Shown here one piece after another: positions 36,830-47,300 of a stretch of DNA of 64,000 nucleotides; within the stretch, counting starts at the first letter, position 1; every line of letters begins with the position of its first letter. Made by a program: the position numbers and the translations under genes. The notes beneath the pieces are model-generated. The model was not told where the DNA came from. It saw nothing but the letters and a program-made list of their open reading frames with translations, and searched no databases. The DNA comes from Rhizobium sp. N324 (GTDB lineage Bacteria > Pseudomonadota > Alphaproteobacteria > Rhizobiales > Rhizobiaceae), in contig NZ_CP013630.1 in the NCBI RefSeq assembly GCF_001664485.1, positions 4,259,501-4,323,500 on the forward strand, read 5' to 3'.

Positions 36830-37743
36830 GGACGCTCCTCCCCGACCCGCAGCAGCCAGAGCTGCACGATGCTGATCGCCACCAGGATGGCGAGCAGCAC
36901 GATCGACAGTGCCGCGCCATAACCGAGATTGAACGACACGAAGGACTGGTTGAAGATGTAGTAGACCACCGAGATCATCTTGTTCTGCGGCCCGCCCGAG
37001 GTCATGATGTAGAACTGGTCGAAGGCAAGGATCGAGCCGGTGACGGAGACGATCAGTGCCAGCGCGATCGTCTTGCGCATCAGCGGCAGCGTCAGATGCC
37101 GGAAACGCTGCCAGCGACCGGCGCCGTCGATGCGGGCGGCCTCCGTCAGCTCGGACGGAATGGCCTGCAGCCCCGTCAGAAGAATGATCATGGTGAAGCC
37201 GGCGATCTTCCAGACGACCATCACCACAACAGTCAGAAAGGCGGTGTCGAAAGTCGCCAGCAGATTGGGGCTCTTTTCGACAAGACCGAGGGCTTTCAGG
37301 GCCGGGCCGATGAAGCCGCTATCGACATTGGCAAGCCAGACCCAGAGCAGCGAGGCGGTGGCCAGCCCGACGACGACGGGCAGAAAGATGACGGTGCGAT
37401 AGGCGCTGACGAACTGCCGCTCCTTCTCGACGAAGATGGCGAGCGGAAAGGCGACGGCGAAGATCGCGATGGTGACGATCACCGTATAATAGGCGGTGAA
37501 ATTCAGCGCCGTCACGAAGCGCGTGTCGTTGACCATGCGGTAATAATTGTTGAAGCCGATCCAGCGCGATGCCCCCATCAGCGGCCAGTTGTGCAGGCTC
37601 ATCCACCCGGTGAACAGCACCGGCATGATGAAGAAGACGATGACCAGCGCCATGGCCGGCGCGATATAGGCAAGGCCGCGCCAATTCGATTGGCGCCGTC
37701 GCCTGCGCCGAGGCAATAGGATCTCTGAACCGGAATCGGTCAT
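36826..37743 (-). CDS. Carbohydrate ABC transporter permease (MalF type)
   Basis: A 305-residue permease with six helices and EAA motif (ELTEAARIDGAGRWQRFRHLTLPLM). A basic N-terminal run (RRRRRR) precedes the first helix. ATG 37743 chosen because GGAG lies 7 bases upstream; the ATG at 37758 would add MRSVS. It pairs with the MalG-type permease. Confidence 0.92.
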   Translation of the reverse strand: MTDSGSEILLPRRRRRRQSNWRGLAYIAPAMALVIVFFIMPVLFTGWMSLHNWPLMGASRWIGFNNYYRMVNDTRFVTALNFTAYYTVIVTIAIFAVAFPLAIFVEKERQFVSAYRTVIFLPVVVGLATASLLWVWLANVDSGFIGPALKALGLVEKSPNLLATFDTAFLTVVVMVVWKIAGFTMIILLTGLQAIPSELTEAARIDGAGRWQRFRHLTLPLMRKTIALALIVSVTGSILAFDQFYIMTSGGPQNKMISVVYYIFNQSFVSFNLGYGAALSIVLLAILVAISIVQLWLLRVGEERP

Positions 37744-37817
37744 CGAAACGCTCCGCATCTGTCGGTTGGGATTGGCCGGGAAGCTGCCACCGCTCCCCGG
37801 CCGCGGCCGGGGGAGAG

Positions 37818-39056
37818 TTACTGGCCGCTATCGATGATCGATTGCATTTCCGACTGGGCGCTCGAAAACGCGCCGTCGACATCGTCGCCGAAGATCGCGG
37901 CGTTGGTAAAGCTTGCCCAAGGGCCGTTGGCGCTGTTGATCAGGTCGTTGAACTGCAGCGTATAGGGCGTCTTGGCCACACTGATCGCCTTGAGGCCGAC
38001 CTGCATGCGCGGGTCGAGACCTTCCAGCACCTTGTCGGCAATATCGCCGCGCGTCGGCAGGCTGCCGTACTTCGCCATGATCTTCTGGCCGTCCTCCGAA
38101 TAGACATATTCGAGGAAGCCCTTCACCGCGTCGATCTTCTTGGTGCCCTTGGTGATGACGAAATTATCGCCGCCGGCAAAGGACGAAGGCTTGCCGTCGA
38201 CGCCCGGGATGAGGGTCACGCCGAAATTGATATCCGGATGCTCGGTGACCAGCGTGCCGATGGCAAAGGCGCCGAGGCTTTGCTGACCGATCTTGCCGTT
38301 GGTGAAGGTCAGGAAGTTGGCGCCGGTATCGCTGGCCGCACCCGCCGGCACCAGGTCCTTCTTGACCATGTTGCGGTAGATATCGACGGCCTTGCGCATC
38401 TGCGGCGTATCGAGCGTCGCCGTCTTGCTGTCGGCCGACAGGATATCGGCGCCGGCACCCCAGGTGAGCGGCGTGAAGGTGAAGATCATGCAGCCGCCGC
38501 AGCCGCCGCCGGAGAAATAGAAGCCGTAGGTATCGTCACCCAGCGCCCGGATCTTCTCGGCATTGGCGGTGATTTCATCCCAGTTGGCCGGCGCCTTTTC
38601 CGGGTCGAGGCCGGCCTTCTTGTAGAGGTCCTTGTTCCAGGCAAAGACCGACGTCTCCACCGACAGCGGCAGGCCGTAAATCTTGTCCTGATAGGTGCCG
38701 AGGCGGACATGCGACGGCGACAGCGAGTTGAAATAGGGCAGCGATTTCGCCCAGTCCGTCAGATCCTCAAGCTGGCCGGCCGCGGCAAAGGCGGGGTTAT
38801 AGATCAGATCCATCGACAGGGCGTCGGGCGCCTGTCCGCCGGCGATCGCCGTTGCATATTTCTGCACCAGCTCGGAGAACGGCACCTCGGTCATCACGAC
38901 CTTGGTCTCATGGCCGGAATTATAGGCTTCGACGACCTTCTTGAAGGCGTCGCCGATGCCCGAACGAACCCACATTTCGACATTTTCAGCCGCCGACGCC
39001 GCCGAAAACAGGCACAAGGTAGCGATGCTGGTCGCCGCCAATAGACGCTTGATCAT
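37818..39056 (-). CDS. Extracellular sugar-binding protein
   Basis: A 412-residue periplasmic binding protein (CUT1 family 1) with a Sec signal (IKRLLAATSIATLCLFSAASAAE). NVEMWVRSGIGDAFKKVVEAYN is the typical first strand; a cysteine-rich GGGCGGCMIF loop in the middle is unusual. ATG 39056 has GGAGGAG 5 bases upstream. It delivers substrate to the two permeases. Confidence 0.9.
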   Translation of the reverse strand: MIKRLLAATSIATLCLFSAASAAENVEMWVRSGIGDAFKKVVEAYNSGHETKVVMTEVPFSELVQKYATAIAGGQAPDALSMDLIYNPAFAAAGQLEDLTDWAKSLPYFNSLSPSHVRLGTYQDKIYGLPLSVETSVFAWNKDLYKKAGLDPEKAPANWDEITANAEKIRALGDDTYGFYFSGGGCGGCMIFTFTPLTWGAGADILSADSKTATLDTPQMRKAVDIYRNMVKKDLVPAGAASDTGANFLTFTNGKIGQQSLGAFAIGTLVTEHPDINFGVTLIPGVDGKPSSFAGGDNFVITKGTKKIDAVKGFLEYVYSEDGQKIMAKYGSLPTRGDIADKVLEGLDPRMQVGLKAISVAKTPYTLQFNDLINSANGPWASFTNAAIFGDDVDGAFSSAQSEMQSIIDSGQ

Positions 39057-39084
39057 GACACTCCTCCCGATATGGCGCATCTCC

Positions 39085-39150
39085 CTGCGCCTCTGCTCAT
39101 TCCCTTGGTCTCATTCCCTGCGCCTCTGCTCATTCCCTTGGTCTCATTCC
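39085..39150. repeat. Perfect 33-bp tandem duplication
   Basis: Two identical 33-base units (39085-39117, 39118-39150), each starting CTGCGCCTCTGC, followed by a degenerate piece. It lies in the 101-base gap between the LacI gene stop and the binding-protein start, and so in the leader of the transport genes. Confidence 0.85.
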
Positions 39151-39157
39151 CTTAGTC

Positions 39158-40182
39158 TCACTCATTGGGGGTCTTACCCCCGCATGACTGCCGGACGACA
39201 AGCCGGCACGGCAATTTCCTCACTCCCGGCTCGACAGGCCGGCCTTCCGCAAGCGCCAGCACCGTCAATCCGGCCTGCCGCCCGAGCTCCTTCAGTTCCA
39301 TGTCCACCGTCGTCAGCGGCGGCCGGGTCTGGGCCGCGACAATCTCCCAATTGTCGAAGCCGATCACCGAGACATCCTGCGGCACCTTGACGCCGCGCTC
39401 GCGCAACGCATCGGCGGCACCACGGGCAATCTGGTCATTGCCGCAGAACAGCGCGTCTGGCTTTTCTCCCGGCCTCTTCCAGAGCTGCTCCACCGCCTCA
39501 TGACCCCAGCTTTCCGACCAGACGCCGTAGAGCACCGGCTCGCGGTGGCCGGCCACCTCGTGATAGGCGCCGGCGCGTTCCCGCACCGAAAAGAAATCCT
39601 CCGGCCCGGTGATATGGGCGATCCGCCGCCGCCCGACCTTGGTCAGCCATTCCACCGCCAGCCGCGCGCCCTGTTCGTCGTCCGAGCGGAAGGTAACGCT
39701 GTTCTGCGTCCCCTCGGTGAAGGCGTAGACGACAGGCACATGCAAGTTCGACAGATCGACCGGCAGGCGGCGGTCCAGCCGCTTTCCCGTGGCGATGATG
39801 CCGTCGACCTGCTTGTCGAGCATCGCATCGACATGGATCTGGGCGAGCGCCGGATCGTCTTCGATGGCGCACAGGAATACCGAAACCCCATGGTCGACCA
39901 GCGCGTCCGAAATACCCGCCATCACAGGCAAGGTGAAACGGCCGTAAGTGTCGTTGGTCAGCAGCCCGATGGTGAAGCTGCGCTTGCTGAGAAGCCCTCT
40001 TGCCAGCGCATTCGGCCGATAACCGATTTCGCCGGCGATCCGCTTCACCCGCTCGCGCGTTTCCGCGCCCATCCGGCCGGTGTCGTTGAGCGCCTTCGAC
40101 GCGGTCGAGATGCTCACCGCGGCAGCCGCCGCCACCTCATGGATGGTGATCCTGCCTCTTTTTCCTCCCGTGAAGTTCAGAG
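39158..40182 (-). CDS. LacI family transcriptional regulator with abnormal start
   Basis: Regulator of the adjoining sugar locus. The HTH reads TIHEVAAAAAVSISTASKALND, followed by the hinge and a periplasmic-binding-like effector domain. No ATG, GTG or TTG precedes the HTH in frame. A CTG at 40182 has AAGGAG 7 bases before it and gives NFTGGKRGRITIHEV, so I take it as the start. The GTG at 40135 would delete part of the HTH. One alternative is that ATGCTG became ATGCTCTG by a CT duplication, giving a dead reading frame. The C-terminus is intact. Confidence 0.75.
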
Positions 40183-40204
40183 CATCACTCCTTCTGAAGT
40201 GGCT

Positions 40205-40222
40205 TGAGAAAAGCTTTTACCA
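40205..40222. promoter_or_regulatory. Candidate LacI-family operator 1
   Basis: Imperfect palindrome around AAAAGCTTTT (TGAGAAAAGCTTTTACCA), upstream of the regulator. It shares the TGAGAAAA word with operator 2. Confidence 0.5.
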
Positions 40223-40235
40223 ACTGCGATGTCAA

Positions 40236-40255
40236 GTGAGAAAAGGTTTTCTCAC
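40236..40255. promoter_or_regulatory. Candidate LacI-family operator 2
   Basis: GTGAGAAAA-GG-TTTTCTCAC, a perfect 9-bp inverted repeat with 2-base centre, 54 bases upstream of the regulator start. Size and symmetry fit a LacI-family dimer. Two sites suggest autoregulation and perhaps control of the whole operon. Confidence 0.65.
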
Positions 40256-40379
40256 GTTTGTCGGCCGCACAGGCCCGGGCGGTCGCGATGCATCATCTGC
40301 ATCGAGGCCGGCGCCGAGCGGAGAACTGATTCATGTGGGGGAGGTTGGCACGGCCCCATAAGGGCACGGCTCATCACCG

Positions 40380-40403
40380 TCAGGACCTCGATGGAGGTCC
40401 TGA
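40380..40403 (-). terminator. Hairpin downstream of hemA
   Basis: Perfect 10-bp stem TCAGGACCTC/GAGGTCCTGA with a 4-base loop, 24 bases after the hemA stop on the minus strand. No T-run follows, so a factor-independent terminator is uncertain; it may be a 3'-end stabiliser. Confidence 0.4.
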
Positions 40404-40427
40404 ACTAAGGCGTGGTCAATCGAAAAA

Positions 40428-41642
40428 TCAGGCGACGTGCCTTGCCAGCGCGCAGCGCGACCAGAGCGAATGCAGCGCCTCGACCAGATGGGCGATATCG
40501 GCATCCGAATGCAGCGGCGTCGGGGTGATGCGCAGCCGCTCGGTCTTCTTCGGCACGGTGGGATAGTTGATCGGCTGGACGTAGACGCCGCAATTGTCGA
40601 GCAGCAGGTCGGAGATCCACTTGCACTTGGCCGCATCACCGACCAGCACCGGCACGATATGGCTCGGATTGGGCACATGCGGAATGCCGTTCTGGTCGAG
40701 CAGCGCCCTGAGCTTGCGCACCCGGTCCTGATGACGGGCCCGCTCGAACTGGCTGACCTTCAGGTGCTGGATCGAAGCGACGGCGCCGGCGGCCAGCGCC
40801 GGCGGCAGCGCCGTGGTGAAGATGAAGCCGGAGGCAAAGGAACGGATGAAATCGCAAAGCGCGGCCGAAGCGGCGATATAGCCGCCCATCACCCCGAAGG
40901 CCTTGCCGAGCGTGCCTTCGATGACGGTCAGCCGGTCCATCAGCCCCTCGCGCTCGGCAATGCCGCCGCCGCGCGGGCCGTACATGCCGACCGCATGCAC
41001 CTCGTCGAGATAGGTCATGGCGCCGTATTTGTCGGCGAGGTCGCAGATTTCCTTGATCGGGGCGATGTCGCCGTCCATCGAATAGACGCTCTCGAAGGCG
41101 ATCAGCTTCGGCGCCTTCGGATCGGCGGCCTTAAGCTTGGCTTCGAGATCGGCGACGTCATTGTGCTTCCAGATCACCTTGCCGCATTTGGCATGACGGA
41201 TGCCCTCGATCATCGAGGCATGGTTCAGCGCGTCGGAGAAGATGATCAGGCCGGGGATCTTGGCGCCGAGCGTGCCGAGGGCTGCCCAGTTGGAGACATA
41301 GCCGGAGGTGAAGATCAGCGCCGCCTCCTTGGCGTGCAGATCGGCCAGTTCACGCTCGAGCATGACGTGATGGTGGTTGGTGCCAGAAATATTCCGGGTG
41401 CCTCCCGCACCCGCGCCACAGTGGTCGATGGCGTTTTTCATCGCCTCGATCACCTTCGGGTTCTGGCCCATGCCGAGATAGTCGTTGGAGCACCAGACCG
41501 TGACTTCCTTTTCGCCATCGGCCGTATAGCGCGTCGCGCGTGGAAAATTGCCGCGGTGGCGCTCGAGATCGGCAAAAACGCGGTAACGGCCCTCGGCATG
41601 AAGCCCGTCCAGCTCGTTTTTGAAAAACGCTTCGAAATCCAT
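40428..41642 (-). CDS. hemA: 5-aminolevulinate synthase
   Basis: PLP enzyme condensing glycine and succinyl-CoA in the C4 (Shemin) heme pathway of alphaproteobacteria, which also supplies heme and cobalamin tetrapyrroles. The 404-residue protein starts [14 protein letters not shown] and carries the PLP lysine K247 in [12 protein letters not shown] 41642 is 6 bases past GGAG and is preferred to ATG 41645. Divergent from the glycine-zipper lipoprotein. Confidence 0.95.
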   Translation of the reverse strand: MDFEAFFKNELDGLHAEGRYRVFADLERHRGNFPRATRYTADGEKEVTVWCSNDYLGMGQNPKVIEAMKNAIDHCGAGAGGTRNISGTNHHHVMLERELADLHAKEAALIFTSGYVSNWAALGTLGAKIPGLIIFSDALNHASMIEGIRHAKCGKVIWKHNDVADLEAKLKAADPKAPKLIAFESVYSMDGDIAPIKEICDLADKYGAMTYLDEVHAVGMYGPRGGGIAEREGLMDRLTVIEGTLGKAFGVMGGYIAASAALCDFIRSFASGFIFTTALPPALAAGAVASIQHLKVSQFERARHQDRVRKLRALLDQNGIPHVPNPSHIVPVLVGDAAKCKWISDLLLDNCGVYVQPINYPTVPKKTERLRITPTPLHSDADIAHLVEALHSLWSRCALARHVA

Positions 41643-41968
41643 CATCTGCTCCAGTATCGCGCGGCCGTTCTTGCCGACCGGACGTCCGCGCGTCAATGCT
41701 TACCCTTTGCTTTAACATCAACTGCGGCAAAAGGCCCAGTTTTTTGAATGATTCCAGATAAAAAAATACGCAAGCGCGGATCAACGAATCGATGCGGTAG
41801 AGACGCGTGAAATTCGTGAAAACCGTCCGGCGGCGACCATGTCCATATCGCAAAAAAATCGGCACAAGAGTGGACAACCCTTTCTTCCGACATAGTTTTC
41901 GCACTAGCGTGGCAAAAAAAGACTAGGGACGGCCTATGCCCATTGGGCGACAACCCAGGAGAAAAGAA
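41643..41968. other. Divergent regulatory region of hemA and the glycine-zipper gene
   Basis: About 325 bases, AT-richer than average, with several A-runs. It must hold both promoters. I did not find a clear TTGAT-N4-ATCAA (FNR/FixK) site, although hemA of related bacteria can be oxygen controlled. Confidence 0.4.
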
Positions 41969-42226
41969 ATGAAAAAAGCTGTCATACTCGCATTGATCGG
42001 CCTGTCGGTCGCAAGCTGTACGCCGACCCAACAGGGCGCCGGCATCGGCGCGGCCTCAGGTGCCGTCATTGGCGGCGCGGTCACCGGTGACGTTCGTGGC
42101 GCAGCGGTTGGCGCCGCTATCGGCGGTGTCTCCGGCGCCCTCATCGGCAGCGTCGCCGAACAGCCCGGCCAGTGCTACTATCGCGACCGCTATGGCCGCC
42201 GCTATATCGACACCTGCCCGCGCTGA
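41969..42226 (+). CDS. Glycine-zipper small lipoprotein
   Basis: An 85-residue protein: signal peptide with lipobox-like VASC (Cys17), then glycine zippers (GAGIGAASGAVIGGAVTGDVRGAAVGAAIGG) able to form membrane helices, and a C-terminal RDRYGRRYIDTC. It resembles small YMGG/17-kDa-antigen type outer membrane lipoproteins. AGGAG lies 6 bases upstream of ATG 41969. A strong terminator follows. Confidence 0.8.
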   Translation: MKKAVILALIGLSVASCTPTQQGAGIGAASGAVIGGAVTGDVRGAAVGAAIGGVSGALIGSVAEQPGQCYYRDRYGRRYIDTCPR

Positions 42227-42253
42227 GAGCGGTTGCACACCGGCCAAATCAGG

Positions 42254-42282
42254 AAATCCCGGACACACATCCGGGATTTTTT
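42254..42282 (+). terminator. Rho-independent terminator
   Basis: AAATCCCGGA (42254-42263) and TCCGGGATTT (42270-42279) with a 6-base loop, followed by TTT. Ends the glycine-zipper gene. Confidence 0.85.
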
Positions 42283-42395
42283 GTGCTGAAATAGTGCGCT
42301 GGCAATTTAAAATGGTACACCCCGCGCGATTTTGCCGCTAAGCTGTTCACGGCTGGGCAACGAAGCTTCATTGTAGACCGAACCAAAAGCGGCGT

Positions 42396-44324
42396 ATGCG
42401 GATTAGAGGGACAGGCCCGAAAACAGGTATTGCGTATCGGCGAACAGGCACCATGATGGTGGTCGCGGCGGCAGCTGCGTTCTCACCGGTCCTGATCGGC
42501 GACGCTTACGCCTTCAAGCTTTTCGGCATCACCATTTTCGGCAAGGACGAGGACGAAACGCAGCAGGTGCCCGATCCGGTGCGCTATAGCGTCGACCTCA
42601 AAGCCGACACCGCCGATCCCGACCTGAAAGAAGCGCTGCAAAATAGCTCGCGGCTGGTGGGCGACCAGAAGCAGCCGGTCTCCGGCGATCTCGGCGTCGT
42701 CGTCAAGGCGCGCGACGATCGCGAGCGGCTGATCGCCACCCTTTATGAAAAGGCCCGTTACGGCGGCGTGGTGACGATCACCATCGACGGCAAAAATATC
42801 GACGACCTGCCGCCCAATCCGACCTTCGACCGGTCCGGGCCGGTCCCCGTCACCGTCGACATTGCGCCCGGCCCGGTCTTCAAGGTCCGGGAGGTCCAGT
42901 TCGGCGGCGATGCCGCAAACCACAATCCGGCCGATTACGATCTCGCCCCGGGCGCCGAGGCCGGCTCGCTTGTCATCATCAAGGCCGGTGATAAGATCGT
43001 CGAGCAACTGAAGAGCGAGGGCCGGCCGTTTGCCAAGCTGACCGAACGCAAGGTCGTCGCCGACCACAGAAGCGACACCGTCGATATCGTCCTTGCGGCC
43101 GAGGGCGGCCCGGTCGCCCCGATCGGCGATGTCGGCGTCACCGGCGAAAAGACCGTCAAGCCGGGGTTCATCCAGCGTTATTCCCGGCTCGACAAGGGCG
43201 AAGCCTATTCGCCGGAAGCGCTGAAGAAAGCCGGCGAGCGGCTTCGTGCCCTCGGCGTCTTTTCGAGCGTCACCATTCACGAAGCCGATGCGCTGGCGCC
43301 GGACGGCACTTTGCCGATGACGATCGAGGTGTCCGAAGGCAAGCAGCGCTATTTCGGCGTCGGCGCCCAATATTCCACAACCGACGGCTTCGGGGTTCAA
43401 GGCTATTGGGGCCACCGTAATCTGTTCGGCGAAGCCGAGACGCTGCGGATCGAAGGATCGGTGTCGCGGCTTGGCGAAACCACCGATGTCGGCAGCCTCG
43501 ACTATTCCGCCGGGATCCTCTTCACCAAGCCCGGCGCCTTCTTCCCCGCCGCCACGCTGAAGGCCGGCATCGTCGCCAAGACCGAAAATCCGGATGCCTA
43601 TAATGCGACGCTCGTCACCGCCTCGCTCGGCCTCTCCTACGAACTGACCGACCGGGACACCGTCTCGGCGAGCGGCGAGGTCAGCTGGGAGCGTGACGAC
43701 GATGCCTTCGGCACCAACGACTATCTGACCTTCACCCTGCCGCTGCAATATGACCGCGACGCCCGCGACGACAAGTTCAACCCGACGGAAGGCTATCGCG
43801 CGACATTTTCGGCCAAGCCCGGCTACGAGATCTTCAATGCCACGCCCTATGCGGCCTTCCAGGGCTCGATTTCCGGCTATCTGCCCTTCGGGGCAGAGGA
43901 CCGCCTGGTGCTGGCCGGCAAGGTCGCCGCCGGCGTGCTGATCGGCGGCGGCGGCATCGAGAATATTCCCGCCACACAGCGCTTCTTTGCCGGCGGCGGC
44001 GGCTCGGTGCGCGGATACAGCTATCAGGAAATCTCGCCCTATAACGACAATGGCGACCCCACCGGCGGCCGCTCCTACGTCACGACGTCGCTGGAAGCCC
44101 GCATCAAGATCACCGACACGATCGGCATCGTGCCCTTCATCGATGTCGGCACCGTATCGGACAGCACCCTTCCCGGTTTTTCCGATATCCGCGCCGGTGC
44201 GGGTGCCGGAATACGATATGCCACACCTTTCGGCCCGCTGCGGCTTGATTTTGCCATGCCGCTGAACAAGTACGAAGGTGGCACAGATTATGGAATCTAC
44301 GCCGGCATCGGCCAATCCTTCTAG
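42396..44324 (+). CDS. tamA: TamA-like outer membrane translocation and assembly protein
   Basis: Omp85-family outer membrane protein that with TamB helps insert autotransporters or move lipids to the outer membrane. The 642-residue protein has a signal sequence to about residue 40, POTRA-like domains to about 320 and a 16-strand type barrel with the lid motif GGGGSVRGY (Omp85 VRGY), ending in aromatic F. It lies directly upstream of tamB. An ATG at 42453 (MMVVAAAAAFSP) is an alternative start closer to the signal peptide. Confidence 0.88.
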   Translation: MRIRGTGPKTGIAYRRTGTMMVVAAAAAFSPVLIGDAYAFKLFGITIFGKDEDETQQVPDPVRYSVDLKADTADPDLKEALQNSSRLVGDQKQPVSGDLGVVVKARDDRERLIATLYEKARYGGVVTITIDGKNIDDLPPNPTFDRSGPVPVTVDIAPGPVFKVREVQFGGDAANHNPADYDLAPGAEAGSLVIIKAGDKIVEQLKSEGRPFAKLTERKVVADHRSDTVDIVLAAEGGPVAPIGDVGVTGEKTVKPGFIQRYSRLDKGEAYSPEALKKAGERLRALGVFSSVTIHEADALAPDGTLPMTIEVSEGKQRYFGVGAQYSTTDGFGVQGYWGHRNLFGEAETLRIEGSVSRLGETTDVGSLDYSAGILFTKPGAFFPAATLKAGIVAKTENPDAYNATLVTASLGLSYELTDRDTVSASGEVSWERDDDAFGTNDYLTFTLPLQYDRDARDDKFNPTEGYRATFSAKPGYEIFNATPYAAFQGSISGYLPFGAEDRLVLAGKVAAGVLIGGGGIENIPATQRFFAGGGGSVRGYSYQEISPYNDNGDPTGGRSYVTTSLEARIKITDTIGIVPFIDVGTVSDSTLPGFSDIRAGAGAGIRYATPFGPLRLDFAMPLNKYEGGTDYGIYAGIGQSF

Positions 44325-44378
44325 AATGGCCGATGTCGATTTTTGAACCATCGTGAAAACGGGGTAGTGTCCGCGCCG

Positions 44379-47300
44379 ATGCAAATGCTGGCAAAAATCG
44401 TCAACTGGTTCCTGCGGCTCACTGCCTATGGCGTGGGCGTCACGTTGATTCTTGCCGTCCTGGCACTGGCGATCTTCGGCTTCACCGCCTTTGGCGCCCG
44501 CATCGTCACCGAAAAAATCGCCTCGACGCTGTCCAACCGCGACATGACGATTACGGTGCGAGAACCGCAGGGTCTTTTGACCGGCGGGCTTCGCGCCGCC
44601 GAAATCTCGATCTCCGACACCAGGGGCGTCTTCGCCGAAATCCACGGCATCGCCATCGACTGGAACCCGCTGGCGCTGCTGACCGGAACGTTCCACGCCC
44701 AACGCTTCGAAATCGAAGCGATCGACGTGCTGCGCAAGCCGGTGCGCACCCTGCCATCACGGCCCGGAGCGGAAAATTCCGGCGGCTTCAGCCTTCCGAT
44801 CAAGGTCGATATCGACCACGTCGCGCTGCCCGACATCAAACTGGCCGAAGCCTTTGCCGGGCGCGCCTTCGCGCTCGCCGCCGAAGGCAGCCTGTCGGCC
44901 AACAGCGATGGCGGCGAGGCGATCGTCAATGTCAGCCGCCACGCCGTCCCGGATGCGCGGCTGACCGCCGACATCGCCTATGCGCCGGCCGAAAACCGGC
45001 TGCAGCTGAAGGCGCAGCTTGCCGAACCGAAAGGTGGGCTGCTGGCGGGCTTTCTCGGTCTGCCGGACAGCCCCGCCGTCAACATCGATCTCGACGGCCA
45101 GGGACCGATATCCGACTGGCGAGGCAAAGTGCAGGCCGCTCTCGACGGACAGCAGCGTGCCGCAATCGAGGCCCGGCATCAGATCAGTGCGGACGGACTG
45201 CACCACCTCGACCTCAAGGGCGGCGGCGACCTGAGCTCGCTGCTTCCCGCAGCGTTCCGGCCACTTTTTTCAGGCCAGACCAATATCGACCTTGCCACCA
45301 CCTTCGACAACCGCGGCAAGATCGACATCCAGACCGGCAATATCGCCACCGGCAGCGTCGTCATCGCCGCCTCGGGCACCCTCGATCCGGCCGGCAACAA
45401 CAGTCTGAATGCCAATCTGCTCGGCACATCCGGGCCTGTCGATTTCCGCTGGCCGCTCGCCGAGGGCGAAGCGCGCTTCCTGATTTCAGGTCTCAACCTG
45501 GCGCTGACGGGCGATGCGCAGGCGGCCCGACTGAATGTCAGCGGCTCGCTCGATACCGCAGCCCTGCCGCAGGCCGATATCGGCAATGTCAAGCTGACGG
45601 CAAAGAGCGACGCCTTCAATCTCGCCGCTCGATCCGGCAGCGTCCAGCTGCGCCTGGTTGCCGGCGACATGAGTTTTGCGGAGCCGAACCTCAATCGCGC
45701 CGTCCAGGGTCCGGTCACGATCGCCTCGCCGCTGCAGATCACGCCTGGCAGCATCGGCTTCAACGGCACCACCATCGAAAGCGCCAATATCAACGGCGGC
45801 CTCAACGGCTCCTACCGGCTGGCAGACCAGGCGCTGACCGGCAACGTCAAGCTCACCATCGCTCCGGCAGCCCTGCCTGTTGCGGTCTCAGGCAGGTTCG
45901 ACGGACCGATCTCACTCGAAAGCCAGCTGGCCGGCACCATCCCGTCGAAATTCGCACTGTCCAACCTCGTCTTGAGCTCCGGCACGCTTGAGGCCGCCGG
46001 CAACGTCGCACTCGATGGCTCGAAGGTGAGTGCCGATCTCTCCGGCCGGCTGCCCGACATCGGCAAACTCATGACCGGCGCCAGCGGCGGGGCGGGTTAT
46101 GCATTGAGAGTGGGCGGCGAACTGCCGGCGATCTCGGTGACGGCCAATCTCAAGGCCCCCAGTCTTGAAATGGCCGGCCGCACGCTTGGCAATCTCAATA
46201 TTGATCTCTCGGGTGTCGCCGATCCCAAGGCGCCGCAAGGCAGGATCGCCGCTACCGGCACGATCGACGGCCAGCCGATCGCCGTCAACGGCGACATCAA
46301 TTCGCAGGACGGCAGGATTATCCTTCCGGCGCTGACCGCCGATATCGGGGGCAACCGGCTGACCGGCAATCTGGCATTCTCGCCCTCGCTGGAACCAACC
46401 GGCGCGCTGACCTTCGATTTCCCCAATATCGGCGGACTCGCAGCCCTCGGCGGACAAAAAGCAGAGGGCGATCTCAAGGGTTCGCTCGGCGTCAGCAGCG
46501 ACAAGGGCAAAATCGCGCTCAAGCTGCTTGCGACCGGCGGCTCGATCCGCCGCGATACGCTTGCCATCGTCAAGCCGGAAATCGACGTCACGGTCAGCGA
46601 TCTCAGCGCCCTTGCCGCAAACGGCACGGTCAAGGCCGATGAGGTGAATGCGGGAACGAACAGGCTTGCCGGACTTTCGCTCGGTTTTGCCAGGCAGCAG
46701 AACCAGACCGATTTCGATCTCAATGCCACCTATGACGGCAATCCGGTGCTGGCGACCGGCAATATCCAGACGACAGACGGCACGATCGGCGTGAACCTCG
46801 AACGTTTCTCGGCAAGCCCCCGCAATATCCCGGTCGAACTTGCCGCCCCGACGCAGGTCAAAATCGTCGGCGGCGCCGCCAGCTTGAGCGGGCTGACGTT
46901 GAAAACCGGCACCGGCTCGGTGAGCGTCACCGGTTCAGCCGGCGAAACGCTGAAACTTGATGCCGATATCCGCGAGCTGCCGGCAGCACTCGCCAATGGT
47001 TTCGTACCGAACCTTTCAGCCGGCGGCACCATCTCCGGAAGGATCGCGGTGACCGGAACGCCGGCCGCACCGATCGCCGATTTCAAGCTCGACTGGAAGG
47101 ATGCGACGACAGGCCAGACCAAGGGCGCGGGGATTGCGCCGCTCGGCATCGCCGCCGGCGGCAAATTCGCCGACAACAGGCTCGATTTCGACACGACGAT
47201 ATCCGGTGCTGACGGCCTGTCGCTCAAGGCCGCCGGCAATGTCGCGCTTACCAATCCCACCGCGCCGGTGCTCGATATCGACGCCGATATTCTCAATCTG

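Noticed and set aside
37842..39044. 400-codon plus-strand frame opposite the sugar-binding protein
   Set aside because: Shadow of a high-GC gene; the minus strand has a signal peptide, a good ribosome site and a known fold.
40179..40187. Two-codon frame ATG-CTC-TGA as a leader peptide gene
   Set aside because: Too short to call as a gene; kept only as part of the LacI start discussion.
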